Source: an alpha proteobacterium MED-G09
GTDB lineage: Bacteria; Pseudomonadota; Alphaproteobacteria; MED-G09
Assembly: GCA_905182015.1 (NCBI GenBank)
Contig: CAJIZT010000006.1
Span: 248,001-312,000, forward strand
Direction of reading: 5' to 3'
DNA: 64,000 nucleotides
This document shows, one piece after another, positions 1 to 9,056 of this stretch (the first letter of the stretch is position 1; the number at the start of each line of letters is the position of its first letter). A model generated the notes under the pieces. That model was given only the letters and a program-made list of their open reading frames with translations. It searched no databases and was not told the origin of the DNA. The position numbers were made by a program, and so were the translations under genes.

Positions 1-49
1 TACCTAACAGAAAGTCTCTTCTACCAAATTTTTTAGTTTTATTTTTCAT
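1..49 (-). CDS. Start of a Tat-exported protein (partial)
   Basis: Only the first 16 codons are in the window, and the gene continues past base 1. The reading frame from the ATG at 49 gives MKNKTKKFGRRDFLLG, a positively charged start followed by a twin-arginine motif (RRDFLL) where the hydrophobic stretch of a Tat signal peptide should begin. A good ribosome-binding site (AGGAAG) lies 6 nt upstream, and the gene starts 17 bp after the stop of bpt on the same strand. The mature protein and its function cannot be seen. The Tat translocase itself is encoded at 17887-19162. Confidence 0.6.
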   Translation of the reverse strand, partial: MKNKTKKFGRRDFLLG

Positions 50-65
50 AATATCTTCCTGACTA

Positions 66-773
66 TTAAATATTTTTCCATTGATTATTAATTAGCACTT
101 CAGACGAATTGAATTTACTTTTATAATCCATCTTTTCTGATCCTTCCACCCAATACCCAAGATATACAAATTTTTTTCTTAATTCTTTAGCTAAATTAAA
201 ATGATCTAAAATCAAAAATTTTCCAATAGAATTTTTTAAGTAATCATTACTGTAAAATGAATAAACCATAGAAATAGAATCATTTAAAAGATCTGATATC
301 ACACAAGCCACCAATTTGTCCTGATGGTAATATTCATAAACTTTTGTATTAACCCCTGGAGCCTCGAGCATTTTTTTATAATCAGTATAATTCATTTTAT
401 TCATATCACTTTCCTCATGCTTAAACTTTAGGTATTTCTTAAATAAGTTGAATTGTGCAAGAGATGCTTTATTTTTTTGTGTTCTTTGAAAAAGATTATA
501 GTTTTTTTTAAGAATTCTTTTTTGACTTTTAGTTGAGGTGTGTGTTTTTGAATTTATCCTTATTGATTTACATGAGTCACATCCATCACAAATTTGATTG
601 TAGAGGATATTATTACTTCTTCTAAATCCGAATTGTATCAGTGATTCATAATCATCTAGCTTTATGGGGCTGTCGATAACTGTAAAAATTTTTCTTTCTT
701 CGTTATTCTCAATATAAGAGCATGCCTCAGTATTCGATAAATAAAAATTATAATCATTTATTAGCTTGTTCAT
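66..773 (-). CDS. bpt: Aspartate/glutamate leucyltransferase (N-end rule)
   Basis: This protein of about 235 residues matches the bacterial Ate1/Bpt family, which moves leucine from Leu-tRNA onto proteins with N-terminal Asp or Glu and so marks them for ClpS/ClpAP degradation. The cysteine-rich N-terminal signature is visible (CDGCDSCKSIRI, residues near 65). So is the C-terminal acetyltransferase-like core, with the YLGYWVEGSEKMDYKSKF block typical of the family. I chose the ATG at 773; a TTG five codons upstream would overlap the preceding gene. It follows the SLC13 permease by 4 nt, so the two are probably co-transcribed. No ClpS or ClpA lies in the window. Confidence 0.92.
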   Translation of the reverse strand: MNKLINDYNFYLSNTEACSYIENNEERKIFTVIDSPIKLDDYESLIQFGFRRSNNILYNQICDGCDSCKSIRINSKTHTSTKSQKRILKKNYNLFQRTQKNKASLAQFNLFKKYLKFKHEESDMNKMNYTDYKKMLEAPGVNTKVYEYYHQDKLVACVISDLLNDSISMVYSFYSNDYLKNSIGKFLILDHFNLAKELRKKFVYLGYWVEGSEKMDYKSKFNSSEVLINNQWKNI

Positions 774-777
774 CAAT

Positions 778-2598
778 CTAAATACCAAAATAATTAATCA
801 TAAAACTATAGGATACCCAAATTATTAAAATCAGAGGTATTCCTGAAATTAGAAAGTCTTTAAATTTATAATTACCAGGACCCATGACCATTAGGTTTGT
901 TTGATATCCAATTGGGGTTGCAAACGAACAATTAGCTGCAAATAATACACAATAAATAAATGGTTCAGGCTGCATATTTAGATCCAAGGACATGCTTATT
1001 GCAATCGGTGTAAATAATACTGCTGTAGCGTTATTGCTTATAAAGTTTGTTATTATTGCTACAGTTAGAAACAAAATTGATAGGATTGAGGTAATTCCTA
1101 GGCCTGATGTAGTTTTAATAATGGTGTCGGATATAAGCATTGCCCCTCCAGTTTCTTGCAATGCAATTGACAGCATGATGGTCGATGCAACAAGCAGGTA
1201 TATCCTAAGGTCTAGTGCAGATATAGCATCCCTTACGCTAATAACTTTAAAAATAAGCATTAAGGTTGCGCCCATTACGGCTGCGGCAGCTATATTAAAT
1301 AGTCCGGTTGAGGCTAAGAAAATCGTTAAAAGGAATATTAGCCTTGCCCTAACAGCCAGATGCTTTGATGGTAGATATATTGCAGACCACTCTATTGGAA
1401 ATATATCCTTAATGCCCCTAAGTGATCTAAGTGATTCTTCCGATCCCCTTAAAAGAAAATTATCACCAGCGTTAAGCTTTAAGTTCTGTAACGATTCTCG
1501 GTCAGCATTTCTGTTTCTCTGTATACCAATAACACTGCAATTTGAATCATTTTCGAAATTTGTTTGACTTAATGTCCTCCCAATTAAAAATGATCCAGGA
1601 GTTATTGATGCTTCAAGCATCATCTCAGTCTTTGACGACAGCTCTACTGTATTTAAAGTTTGAAAAATAGGATCATTTCTTTTTAAAGAATCCGTTAAGT
1701 TCCCTTTGGTAATTGTGATTGTCAATTGATCGTTATTCTTGATCGTTAGGTCATCAAAAGGAGGTATTAGTTTTACGTTATCTCTAGTAATTAATCTAAT
1801 AGTACAAGATTCTAACCCTGGAAGTAGCCCTGATATAAATGTTTTCCCTAGAAGTGGATTATCTTTAGCTATCTCTACCTGAACTAGGTATTGCTTTCCG
1901 TCATCGTTGATGTTGTCGGTCTCTTCATTTTCCCCACTATTAAAAAATTTTAATATTAAGGGCAGTATAAACGTGGCATAAAAAAAACCTATCAATGCTA
2001 AAAATATACCCTGTTTTGCAAAATCAAAAAAACCTATTTCTTTGCCTAAGATTGAAAAAACTGAGCCTGACACAAGTAAATTGGTAGATGACCCGATAAG
2101 GGTTGTCATCCCTCCGAGAATACAGACATATGACAGCGGTATAAGAATTAATCTTTCTGACCTCTTGAGCTGTTTACACAAGGAAAGTATTATTGGGATA
2201 AACATAATAATTATAGGCGTATTGTTTAATAGGGCACTTAAGATAAACACTAAGAACATTACCGATAAAAACTTAATTTGCGTATTCTTCGACTTATCGC
2301 CAGATACCCAAACCGCTATATTCTCTAACGCTCCCGTAATAAGTAAACCATGACCAATCACTAGTAAGCTCATTAATGCAAGAAGTGCTGGATTTGCAAA
2401 ACCCTTGAGTACCACATCCAAAGAAAGCGGGATACCTGAGTTTACACCTAAAAAAGGGCTATTTTGAAATATTATGACGAGTAATGTTATTATCCCAATA
2501 GAAGTTATCTCTATCGGTATTCTTTCAATAGAAAAGAATATAACACTTATAAATATAAGGCTAAAAATAAACCACATATATAAATCGATTAAAGCCAT
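778..2598 (-). CDS. SLC13-family permease with two RCK_C domains
   Basis: The 606-residue membrane protein has hydrophobic helices at residues 1-210 and 400-606. Between them is a soluble stretch of about 190 residues holding two TrkA-C (RCK_C) regulatory modules, around 225-300 and 315-395. The order TM bundle, two RCK_C, TM bundle is that of DASS/SLC13 transporters for sulfate or dicarboxylates in marine and other bacteria. The Asn-Thr-Pro and Ser-Asn-Asn-Ala-Thr-Ala re-entrant motifs (residues near 126 and 520) are the expected substrate and sodium-site elements. The substrate cannot be read from sequence. It probably heads a unit with bpt, and an RDD gene lies 8 nt upstream on the same strand. 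Confidence 0.85.
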   Translation of the reverse strand: MALIDLYMWFIFSLIFISVIFFSIERIPIEITSIGIITLLVIIFQNSPFLGVNSGIPLSLDVVLKGFANPALLALMSLLVIGHGLLITGALENIAVWVSGDKSKNTQIKFLSVMFLVFILSALLNNTPIIIMFIPIILSLCKQLKRSERLILIPLSYVCILGGMTTLIGSSTNLLVSGSVFSILGKEIGFFDFAKQGIFLALIGFFYATFILPLILKFFNSGENEETDNINDDGKQYLVQVEIAKDNPLLGKTFISGLLPGLESCTIRLITRDNVKLIPPFDDLTIKNNDQLTITITKGNLTDSLKRNDPIFQTLNTVELSSKTEMMLEASITPGSFLIGRTLSQTNFENDSNCSVIGIQRNRNADRESLQNLKLNAGDNFLLRGSEESLRSLRGIKDIFPIEWSAIYLPSKHLAVRARLIFLLTIFLASTGLFNIAAAAVMGATLMLIFKVISVRDAISALDLRIYLLVASTIMLSIALQETGGAMLISDTIIKTTSGLGITSILSILFLTVAIITNFISNNATAVLFTPIAISMSLDLNMQPEPFIYCVLFAANCSFATPIGYQTNLMVMGPGNYKFKDFLISGIPLILIIWVSYSFMINYFGI

Positions 2599-2606
2599 AT
2601 AAATTC

Positions 2607-3041
2607 CTAATCTATTAAAATAAATTTAGTGTTAAGGACGTAATCTTGTAGGCACCTTCTTTTCTTATTTGCTAATGGAAAAATTATAGAAATTAGCAAT
2701 ATTATACCAATTGGCATTACCAAAAAGAATAATAAATTATAAATTAGTAATTGTTTTATATTTAACTTCTGGTTTTTACTATCTAATAAATTAACTTTAA
2801 ATAGGCTCATTCCTAATGTAATGCCTTTTTGACTTCCCAGGGAAAATAAATAGTAGCTTATTAAAGTAATCGGAACTATGAATGGTGCGCCTTTTCCAAC
2901 AATACCAAACGTAAAAAAATCAACAATAGTTATCGTAAGCCAGGTAATAAGAATTAAAAAAAGGCAGATTAAAAAATCACAAATCGATGCCAAAACTCTT
3001 CGAATAATTATTTTATCAAAGTATGTTAGTTTATAATTAAT
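2607..3041 (-). CDS. RDD-family membrane protein, probable ATT start
   Basis: This small membrane protein (about 144 residues) has the RDD-family pattern. A first helix follows a basic stretch, a second helix is near the middle, a conserved G-x-T-x-G-M-x-x-F-x-V block (seen as ITLGMSLFKVNL) and a third hydrophobic stretch come next, and it ends in a polar tail with the final D (LQDYVLNT). The nearest conventional start is a TTG at 2993, but the frame stays open upstream and encodes the conserved YFDKIIIRRVLASICDF segment, which includes the family's two arginines. A GGAG at 3053-3050 sits 8 nt before an in-frame ATT (3041-3039). I therefore place the start at that rare codon. RDD function is unknown in general. 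Confidence 0.7.
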   Translation of the reverse strand: MNYKLTYFDKIIIRRVLASICDFLICLFLILITWLTITIVDFFTFGIVGKGAPFIVPITLISYYLFSLGSQKGITLGMSLFKVNLLDSKNQKLNIKQLLIYNLLFFLVMPIGIILLISIIFPLANKKRRCLQDYVLNTKFILID

Positions 3042-3169
3042 TAAGTTATCTCCTAATTTATTAATATTCTATCAGAAGAATAAAAGAATCTGTATATATT
3101 AAAAAAAATTTTTATTAAACTCAATATACTTTTTTTTAATTAGTATATCTTTATAAATAGTTGAATATA

Positions 3170-3919
3170 ATGAATAATAATTTATTTTTAAAAGAAAATT
3201 TTTTAGCTTTTGCTCACAGGGGCGGAAATGAATTTGCTCCAGAAAATTCCTACAAATCTTTTAAAAATGCTGTTGATATGGGTTATAGGTACCTAGAGAC
3301 AGATGTTCATTTAACAAAGGACGGCTACTTGATCGCCTTTCATGATAATTCATTGGATCGCGTAACCAATAAAACTGGTTTAATTAAGGACCTTAACTTA
3401 CGTGAGGTTAAGGAGGCTAAAATCGATGGCAGTGAAGAAATTCCTTTACTTTCGGAGCTTTTGGATTCATTTTCAAATTGCTTTTTTAATATTGATTGCA
3501 AGGTTGATGAAACAGTTAAACCTTTGATTAGTTTAATTAAGAGCAGATCAATAGTTGAAAGAGTTTGCGTTGGCTCCTTCTCTCAAAAAAGAATAGATTT
3601 TATTCGTAACAATCTAGGAAAATCTGTAAACACTTCTATGGGACCTAAGGAGATTTTATTAGCTAAAGCATTATCTTTTGTTTCGTCTAATCATTACTAT
3701 AAGTCCACCTATGCATCGCTTCCAATTAAAAGATATGGGATAAGGCTATTGAATAAAAGCTATATTGATTATTTAAAGACTAATAATCAGAGAGTAATTG
3801 CTTGGACTATAAATAATGAAGATGAAATGAGAATATTAATTAAAAGAGGTGTTGATGGCATTATGACTGATAAAATATCTCTTTTAAAGAAAGTTCTTAT
3901 TGAAGAGAATTTATGGTAA
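3170..3919 (+). CDS. Glycerophosphodiester phosphodiesterase
   Basis: The protein has about 249 residues and the GDPD (UgpQ/GlpQ) TIM-barrel fold. It hydrolyses glycerophosphodiesters released from phospholipids to sn-glycerol-3-phosphate and an alcohol. The catalytic and metal residues are clear: HRGG with PENS near the N-terminus, then E-x-D (LETDVHLTKDG) and the HD of AFHDNSLDRVTNKTG. The C-terminal W-T-I-N and DGIMTDK blocks close the barrel. No signal peptide is seen, so it is likely cytoplasmic. The ATG at 3170 is preferred to the TTG at 3161. It stands alone and starts divergently from the RDD gene. In phosphate-poor ocean water such enzymes usually serve phosphorus or glycerol recovery, which is inference here. 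Confidence 0.88.
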   Translation: MNNNLFLKENFLAFAHRGGNEFAPENSYKSFKNAVDMGYRYLETDVHLTKDGYLIAFHDNSLDRVTNKTGLIKDLNLREVKEAKIDGSEEIPLLSELLDSFSNCFFNIDCKVDETVKPLISLIKSRSIVERVCVGSFSQKRIDFIRNNLGKSVNTSMGPKEILLAKALSFVSSNHYYKSTYASLPIKRYGIRLLNKSYIDYLKTNNQRVIAWTINNEDEMRILIKRGVDGIMTDKISLLKKVLIEENLW

Positions 3920-3989
3920 AAGTCATATCACTTGTGTTAATTTAAAAATACTTATACAAAATGTAGTATAAACAGATCGAAAGTTTCAA

Positions 3990-5294
3990 ATGAATCAAAA
4001 TATAGAAAATATTAAATCAGCTGGTTTCTTTAGTGACAGTTTAAGTGTTTCTGACCAGGATATTCATAATGCTATGTCTATGGAATTAAACCGCCAACAG
4101 AAACAAATTGAACTTATTGCTTCAGAAAATATTGTCTCTAAATCAGTTTTAGAGGCTCAAGGCTCAATAATGACCAACAAGTATGCTGAGGGTTATCCAG
4201 GAAGAAGGTATTATGGTGGGTGTGAGTATGTTGATATTGCTGAAAATATCGCCATCGATAGGGCTTGTAAGTTGTTTGGAGTAAATTTTGCAAATGTTCA
4301 GCCTCATTCTGGCTCTCAAGCAAATCAAGCTGTTTATACAGCACTCCTATCTCCTGGCGATACTATTCTTGGCATGAGTTTGGCAGCTGGCGGTCATTTA
4401 ACTCATGGAGCAAAGCCAAACCAATCTGGAAAGTGGTTCAATGCAATTCATTATGGGGTTAAGAAATCTGATAGCCTCATAGACATTGAGGAGGTAAGGG
4501 ATTTAGCTATAAAAAATAAGCCAAAGCTAATTATTGCAGGTGGTTCTGCCTACCCAAGGCATATCAACTTTTCTGATTTTAGGGAAATAGCTGATTTGGT
4601 TGGTGCTTATTTATTAGTCGATATGGCTCATTTTTCTGGGCTTGTTGCTGGAAAATCACACCCAAGTCCGTTTCCGTACGCTGATATTGCAACAACAACA
4701 ACGCATAAGGTTATGAGGGGTCCAAGAGGGGGTTTGATTCTTACTAATAATGAGTCGTTATCAAAAAAGATTAATTCAGCTATATTTCCGGGCATTCAAG
4801 GCGGACCTTTGATGCATACAATTGCTGCAAAAGCAGTAGCTTTTGGTGAAAACTTACGTCCTGATTTTAGTGCTTATACAAATAATGTTATTTTGAATGC
4901 TAAGGCCCTATCATCAACTTTAAAAAATGATGGTTTCGATATAGTTTCAGGAGGTACGGACACCCACATTGTCTTGGTTGATTTAAGACCCAAGGGTATT
5001 AAGGGAAATACAGCAGAAGAGTCTTTGGGGAGAGCTGGTATAACTTGTAATAAAAATGGTGTTCCTTTTGATCCAGAGAAGCCAATGATAACCTCTGGTA
5101 TTAGGCTGGGCTCTCCAGCTTGCACAACAAGAGGTTTTAAGGCGGCTGAATTTGAAATTGTAGGTAAGCTTATTTGCGAGGTTTTAAATGCAATCTCTTT
5201 AAATGGCAATAATCCTGTCGAGGAAGTTGAGTTAAGAGTGAAAAATAAAGTTGAAAAACTATGTGATAAATTTCCTATTTATGAGGCTAGTTGA
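3990..5294 (+). CDS. glyA: Serine hydroxymethyltransferase
   Basis: This full-length SHMT of 434 residues interconverts serine and glycine with tetrahydrofolate and supplies one-carbon units. The PLP lysine lies in [14 protein letters not shown] and the phosphate-binding [11 protein letters not shown] is present. The substrate motifs [13 protein letters not shown] and [14 protein letters not shown] are intact, as is the C-terminal [16 protein letters not shown] 20-residue N-terminal extension precedes the usual start of homology, within the family's range. It is the first gene of the alphaproteobacterial glyA-nrdR-ribD cluster, and its TGA overlaps the ATG of nrdR by one base (TGATG), which suggests translational coupling. 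Confidence 0.98.
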   Translation: MNQNIENIKSAGFFSDSLSVSDQDIHNAMSMELNRQQKQIELIASENIVSKSVLEAQGSIMTNKYAEGYPGRRYYGGCEYVDIAENIAIDRACKLFGVNFANVQPHSGSQANQAVYTALLSPGDTILGMSLAAGGHLTHGAKPNQSGKWFNAIHYGVKKSDSLIDIEEVRDLAIKNKPKLIIAGGSAYPRHINFSDFREIADLVGAYLLVDMAHFSGLVAGKSHPSPFPYADIATTTTHKVMRGPRGGLILTNNESLSKKINSAIFPGIQGGPLMHTIAAKAVAFGENLRPDFSAYTNNVILNAKALSSTLKNDGFDIVSGGTDTHIVLVDLRPKGIKGNTAEESLGRAGITCNKNGVPFDPEKPMITSGIRLGSPACTTRGFKAAEFEIVGKLICEVLNAISLNGNNPVEEVELRVKNKVEKLCDKFPIYEAS

Positions 5295-5767
5295 TGCAGT
5301 GTCCTTTTTGTAATAATCAAGAAACTCAAGTAAGAGACTCCCGACCAACAGAAGAAAATTCCGCAATAAGGAGAAGAAGGCAATGCCTAGCTTGCGGTGG
5401 TCGGTTTACTACATTTGAAAGAATTCAAATGAGAGATCTTACTGTATTAAAAAGGTCTGGAAAAAGAGCTCCCTTTGATAGGGATAAGCTAATGAGGTCT
5501 GTTGAAATATCTGTTAGAAAACGTTCAATTGACCCAGACGTTCTCGAAAAAATGGTTAGCGGTATTGTTCGCCAACTTGAAAGTACTGGGGAAACCGATA
5601 TACCTTCTAATTTAATTGGGAGTTTAATTATGGCTGCCTTGAGAGAGGTTGACATGGTTTCATATGTAAGATTTGCCTCTGTGTATAAAAATTTTCGAGA
5701 AGTCAAAGATTTTGAAGATTTCGTTGGTGAACTTGGGAACCCCTCTAGTATTATTCACGACGATTAA
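5294..5767 (+). CDS. nrdR: Transcriptional repressor of ribonucleotide reductase genes
   Basis: NrdR, 157 residues, binds NrdR boxes upstream of ribonucleotide reductase operons and senses dATP/ATP through its ATP-cone. The N-terminal zinc ribbon has both cysteine pairs (CPFC at residues 3-6 and CLAC further on, followed by GGRFTTFER). The ATP-cone ([16 protein letters not shown] onward) fills the rest. The ATG overlapping the glyA stop is used, and the TTG codon just before it is unlikely. Its place between glyA and ribD is the usual alphaproteobacterial one. No NrdR box was searched for systematically, and no nrd gene lies in the window. Confidence 0.97.
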   Translation: MQCPFCNNQETQVRDSRPTEENSAIRRRRQCLACGGRFTTFERIQMRDLTVLKRSGKRAPFDRDKLMRSVEISVRKRSIDPDVLEKMVSGIVRQLESTGETDIPSNLIGSLIMAALREVDMVSYVRFASVYKNFREVKDFEDFVGELGNPSSIIHDD

Positions 5768-5791
5768 CTAATTAAGTTTAGGCTATAAGAA

Positions 5792-6898
5792 ATGATTCTT
5801 TCTTGTCATGACGATAATTTTTTTATGAATTATGCCCTTAGGTTGGCTGCACGTAATATAGGGCTGACAGGTAAAAACCCTTCTGTTGCTTGTGTTTTAG
5901 TTTCAAATAGTAAAATCGTTAGCTATGGTGTGACTGGTAGAGGGGGATCACCCCACGCAGAATTTGTTGCATTAAATAAAATTAAAAAATTACCCCCTAA
6001 TACAGTTGCATATATAACTTTAGAGCCATGCTCTCATGTAGGAAATAACCCCTCATGCACAGCCATGCTCATTAAAAGGCAAATATCTAAGGTTGTTATT
6101 GCAACAAATGATCCAAATCCTTTGGTAAACGGCAGTGGAATTAAAATCCTTAAAGACAATGGGGTGGTTGTTGAGGAGGGAGTAAATGAACCTATAGCTA
6201 ATAATATTGTACTAGGATTTACTCAAACAATCAAAGGTTTAAACCCTGAAGTAAATGTGAAAGTTGCCTCTTATCAAAATGGAGATACCGTTTCGGTGGA
6301 TAAAAAAAGCTGGATTACAAACTCGTTATCTCGATCTTATGGCCATATGTTACGTTCAAATCACGATGCAATTGTTGTAGGTGTTAATACGGTAAAGTTA
6401 GATAACCCCAGTCTTGATTGTAGGTTGCCAGGTTTAATGGATCGTTCTCCGGTAAAGGTTGTTATTGACTCAAACTTAACCACGCCTATGGACTCGGTGT
6501 TAGTTAAGAACGCAGATCAAACCGGTCTTATCATTATATCTAAATTAAAAAATAATAAAGATAAGGTCTTACAGTATGAGGGTGAGGGTGTTGAGGTCAT
6601 TTGCGTTGATGCAATGGAAAATGGTTTTGTTAATCTAAATTCTGCTTTGAAGGTTCTTAGGATAAAAGGCCTTAATCGTATTCTTATTGAGGGTGGCTCA
6701 ATGTTATCTTCTTCATTTTTAGACAAGGGCCTTGTTAACTTAGTGTATTGGTTTATTGCAAATGAAGAGAGTGGCAATAATAAATTACTCTCATACGGAG
6801 ACCGGTACCTACATAAACTCAAAAAAGAATCTAAACTTAAAATAAAAGATAGTATAAATCTTAAGAATAATAAGTTAGAAATTTTTAAAGTAATTTAG
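5792..6898 (+). CDS. ribD: Bifunctional riboflavin deaminase/reductase
   Basis: This 368-residue RibD carries two domains. The N-terminal cytidine-deaminase-like domain (about 1-145) has the zinc site HAEF plus PCSHVGNNPSC. The C-terminal RibD_C reductase domain (about 150-365) has the NADPH and substrate motifs around SLDGKxA-like sequence, here reading VASYQNGDTVS, and later LIEGGSMLSSSFL. It performs the second and third steps of riboflavin synthesis, deaminating and then reducing the pyrimidine from GTP cyclohydrolase II. The reductase entry motif departs from the usual S-x-D-G-x-x-A (Y-Q-N-G in place of L-D-G), but the glycine-rich and EGG motifs are kept. Next gene ribE begins 10 nt downstream. 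Confidence 0.95.
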   Translation: MILSCHDDNFFMNYALRLAARNIGLTGKNPSVACVLVSNSKIVSYGVTGRGGSPHAEFVALNKIKKLPPNTVAYITLEPCSHVGNNPSCTAMLIKRQISKVVIATNDPNPLVNGSGIKILKDNGVVVEEGVNEPIANNIVLGFTQTIKGLNPEVNVKVASYQNGDTVSVDKKSWITNSLSRSYGHMLRSNHDAIVVGVNTVKLDNPSLDCRLPGLMDRSPVKVVIDSNLTTPMDSVLVKNADQTGLIIISKLKNNKDKVLQYEGEGVEVICVDAMENGFVNLNSALKVLRIKGLNRILIEGGSMLSSSFLDKGLVNLVYWFIANEESGNNKLLSYGDRYLHKLKKESKLKIKDSINLKNNKLEIFKVI

Positions 6899-6908
6899 GA
6901 TATATCAT

Positions 6909-7505
6909 ATGTTTACTGGAATCATTAAAGATGTTGGAGAAATTTTATCTATAAAGTCAGGCAATAAAACAATGAAAGTAGTAACCTCCTTTGATTATAA
7001 AAGGATCGATATAGGCTCTTCTATTTGTTGCTCAGGTATTTGCTTGACTGTTACTCAAAAGGGCAAGAATGATGATAATTCATATTTTTGTGTTGATATC
7101 TCTGATGAGACTTTATCTAAAACATCAGCTGAGTATTGGATAAAAGGTGAATTAATTAATCTAGAAAAAAGCTTAAGGTTTGGAGACGAGGTGGGTGGTC
7201 ATCTTGTTACAGGGCATATTGATTTTATATCAAAAATTGTTTCAATACAGAAAGATAAAAACAGTAACGTAATCACAATTCAATATCCAAATGAATATAA
7301 AAAGTTTATAGCAAACAAGGGATCAATTTGCTTAGATGGAATCTCTTTAACTGTTAATGAAGTTTTTGAGAATAAATTTTCTGTTAATATTATCCCTCAT
7401 ACAGAAAACAACACAACATGGAAGAATATGAAGGTGGGTAATAAAATTAATACCGAAGTTGATATTTTTTCTAGATATGTATCAAGACAGCTTGAGGAGA
7501 GCTAA
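6909..7505 (+). CDS. ribE: Riboflavin synthase alpha chain
   Basis: The 198-residue protein starts with the family signature MFTGIIKDVGEI and shows two tandem lumazine-binding repeats. The first ends with the SICCSGICLTV block and the second carries GSICLDGISLTVNEV. The enzyme dismutates two molecules of 6,7-dimethyl-8-ribityllumazine to riboflavin. The motif GDEVGGHLVTGHID between the repeats is the expected active-site segment. It lies between ribD and ribB(X) with spacers of 10 and 3 nt, so the rib genes are almost certainly one operon. No FMN riboswitch-like leader is visible before ribD or here; there is no room for one. Confidence 0.97.
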   Translation: MFTGIIKDVGEILSIKSGNKTMKVVTSFDYKRIDIGSSICCSGICLTVTQKGKNDDNSYFCVDISDETLSKTSAEYWIKGELINLEKSLRFGDEVGGHLVTGHIDFISKIVSIQKDKNSNVITIQYPNEYKKFIANKGSICLDGISLTVNEVFENKFSVNIIPHTENNTTWKNMKVGNKINTEVDIFSRYVSRQLEES

Positions 7506-7508
7506 ATA

Positions 7509-8627
7509 ATGGAAGAGTATATTTCTCCGATCAAAGAGATTATTAAGGAAGCTTCTCTTGGGAAAATGTTCATACTAGTGGACGCTGAAGATAGAGAGAA
7601 TGAGGGTGATTTAGTAATACCAGCAGAAAACGCTGATTTTGAAGTTATTAATTTTATGGCCAAGAATGGGCGTGGATTAATTTGCCTTACATTGACCGAA
7701 GAAAGAGTTGAGGAGCTTGGGCTAAAACTAATGTCTTCTAACAATAAATCACGTCATGAGACTGCTTTTACAGTTTCTATAGAAGCTAAGGAGGGTGTGA
7801 CAACTGGAATATCAGCAAAAGATAGAGCCTTAACAATAGCGCAGGCCATTTCAAAGGATAGTAAAGATTCAGACTTAGTGTCACCCGGGCATGTTTTTCC
7901 TATTAAGGCGAGGGCAGGGGGCGTCCTTGTTAGAGCAGGTCATACAGAAGCGGCTGTTGACATTGCCAAACTTGCTGGAAAAGATCCTTCTGGGGTTATT
8001 TGTGAAATCATGAATGATGATGGTACTATGGCTAGATTACCAGAGTTAATAACCTTTGCAAAGAAATTTGATTTGAAAATTGGAACAATTGCTGATCTAA
8101 TTTCTTATAGAATTAATAATGATCATATCATTTCAAAGATTTATGAAGAAAAAATAGAAACTGAATTTGGAGATGACTGGAAGTGTATTATTTATCAAAA
8201 TGATTTAGATAATGTTGAACATGTTGCCTTAGTTAAAGGAAAAATTAATAATAAGCTTGAGGTACCTGTTAGAGTGCATTCAATAAATTTATTTGAAGAT
8301 TTAATAAGCGTTAATCCATTAAGAAAAAATTTAATACCAAGGTCAATGAATGAGATCAATAAGATGGGTTCGGGTGTTCTTATAATGGTGCGAGATACAA
8401 ATGAGGGTGCAATTTCAAATCTTCTTAAGAAGTATTCAAAACTAGAAAACAAAAGTGAAAGTAAGTTAAGGGAGTATGGCGTTGGAGCTCAGATTCTTAT
8501 TGATCTTGGTATTAAGAAAATGAAATTAATATCAGATTCCAATACTATTCCATTAAATTTGGAAGGCTATGATTTAAGGATATCCAGCAGGCATCCGCTA
8601 GGAGAGGGGGTTGAAGGGGATGATTAA
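7509..8627 (+). CDS. ribB: DHBP synthase with degenerate GTP cyclohydrolase II domain (RibBX type)
   Basis: The N-terminal domain (about 1-205) is an intact 3,4-dihydroxy-2-butanone-4-phosphate synthase. It has the acidic DAEDRENEGDLVIPAE loop, the SPGHVFPI segment and the HTEAAVDIAKLAG / EIMNDDGTMARLP motifs, and makes the four-carbon unit for lumazine. The C-terminal part (about 210-372) aligns with GTP cyclohydrolase II through VPVRVHS and YGVGAQILIDLGI. It lacks the three zinc cysteines of that enzyme (the C-x10-C-x-C block after VRVHSE), so it probably has no cyclohydrolase activity. Such proteins are known in alphaproteobacteria and epsilonproteobacteria as RibBX. A separate GTP cyclohydrolase II must be encoded elsewhere. 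The stop overlaps the start of ribH. Confidence 0.9.
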   Translation: MEEYISPIKEIIKEASLGKMFILVDAEDRENEGDLVIPAENADFEVINFMAKNGRGLICLTLTEERVEELGLKLMSSNNKSRHETAFTVSIEAKEGVTTGISAKDRALTIAQAISKDSKDSDLVSPGHVFPIKARAGGVLVRAGHTEAAVDIAKLAGKDPSGVICEIMNDDGTMARLPELITFAKKFDLKIGTIADLISYRINNDHIISKIYEEKIETEFGDDWKCIIYQNDLDNVEHVALVKGKINNKLEVPVRVHSINLFEDLISVNPLRKNLIPRSMNEINKMGSGVLIMVRDTNEGAISNLLKKYSKLENKSESKLREYGVGAQILIDLGIKKMKLISDSNTIPLNLEGYDLRISSRHPLGEGVEGDD

Positions 8628-9054
8628 AGATAGCTTGGCAATAATAGTTTCTGATTATTATAAGAAAATATCCAATGGCCTCTTTTTAGGTGCAATTAAA
8701 TATTGTGAAGAAAACAATATTGGATATGAGAAATTTATTGTCCCTGGTGCATTAGAAGTTTCAAGCGCTATTAAAATTATTTCCAATAAAAAAAATAATA
8801 CTCTATTCGATGGATACGTAGCATTGGGTTGTGTAATTAGAGGGGAGACAAGTCATTTTGAAATAGTCATCAATGAGTCTTCAAGGGGTCTCACAGACCT
8901 TTCCTTAAATTACTCACTTATTATAGGTAATGGTATTTTAACAGTTGAAAATGAAAGTCAAGCAATTGAAAGGTCTTCAAAAGGTGAGGAAAATAAAGGA
9001 TACCAAGCTGCACTTGCTTGCCACAGCCTTGTAAGACTCAAAGGAAATTCTTAG
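8620..9054 (+). CDS. ribH: 6,7-dimethyl-8-ribityllumazine synthase
   Basis: Lumazine synthase of 144 residues condenses the RibD product with DHBP. It has the VPGALEVSSAIK phosphate-binding region, the GCVIRGETSHFEIVINES active-site segment with the catalytic histidine, and the C-terminal GNGILTVENESQA. I use the ATG at 8620, which overlaps the end of ribB(X) by 8 nt and follows a purine-rich GGAGAGGGGG. A TTG three codons earlier is less likely. It completes the rib cluster, and nusB follows directly as in most alphaproteobacteria. Confidence 0.96.
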   Translation: MIKDSLAIIVSDYYKKISNGLFLGAIKYCEENNIGYEKFIVPGALEVSSAIKIISNKKNNTLFDGYVALGCVIRGETSHFEIVINESSRGLTDLSLNYSLIIGNGILTVENESQAIERSSKGEENKGYQAALACHSLVRLKGNS

Positions 9055-9056
9055 TT

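Noticed and set aside
992-1567. A long open frame (191 codons) on the plus strand inside the SLC13 permease gene
   Set aside because: It is antisense to a well-recognised membrane protein and shows no family pattern; A/T-rich membrane genes often leave such frames open.
5768-5791. FMN riboswitch ahead of ribD
   Set aside because: The gap is 24 bp and the rib genes are packed behind nrdR; there is no room for the aptamer.
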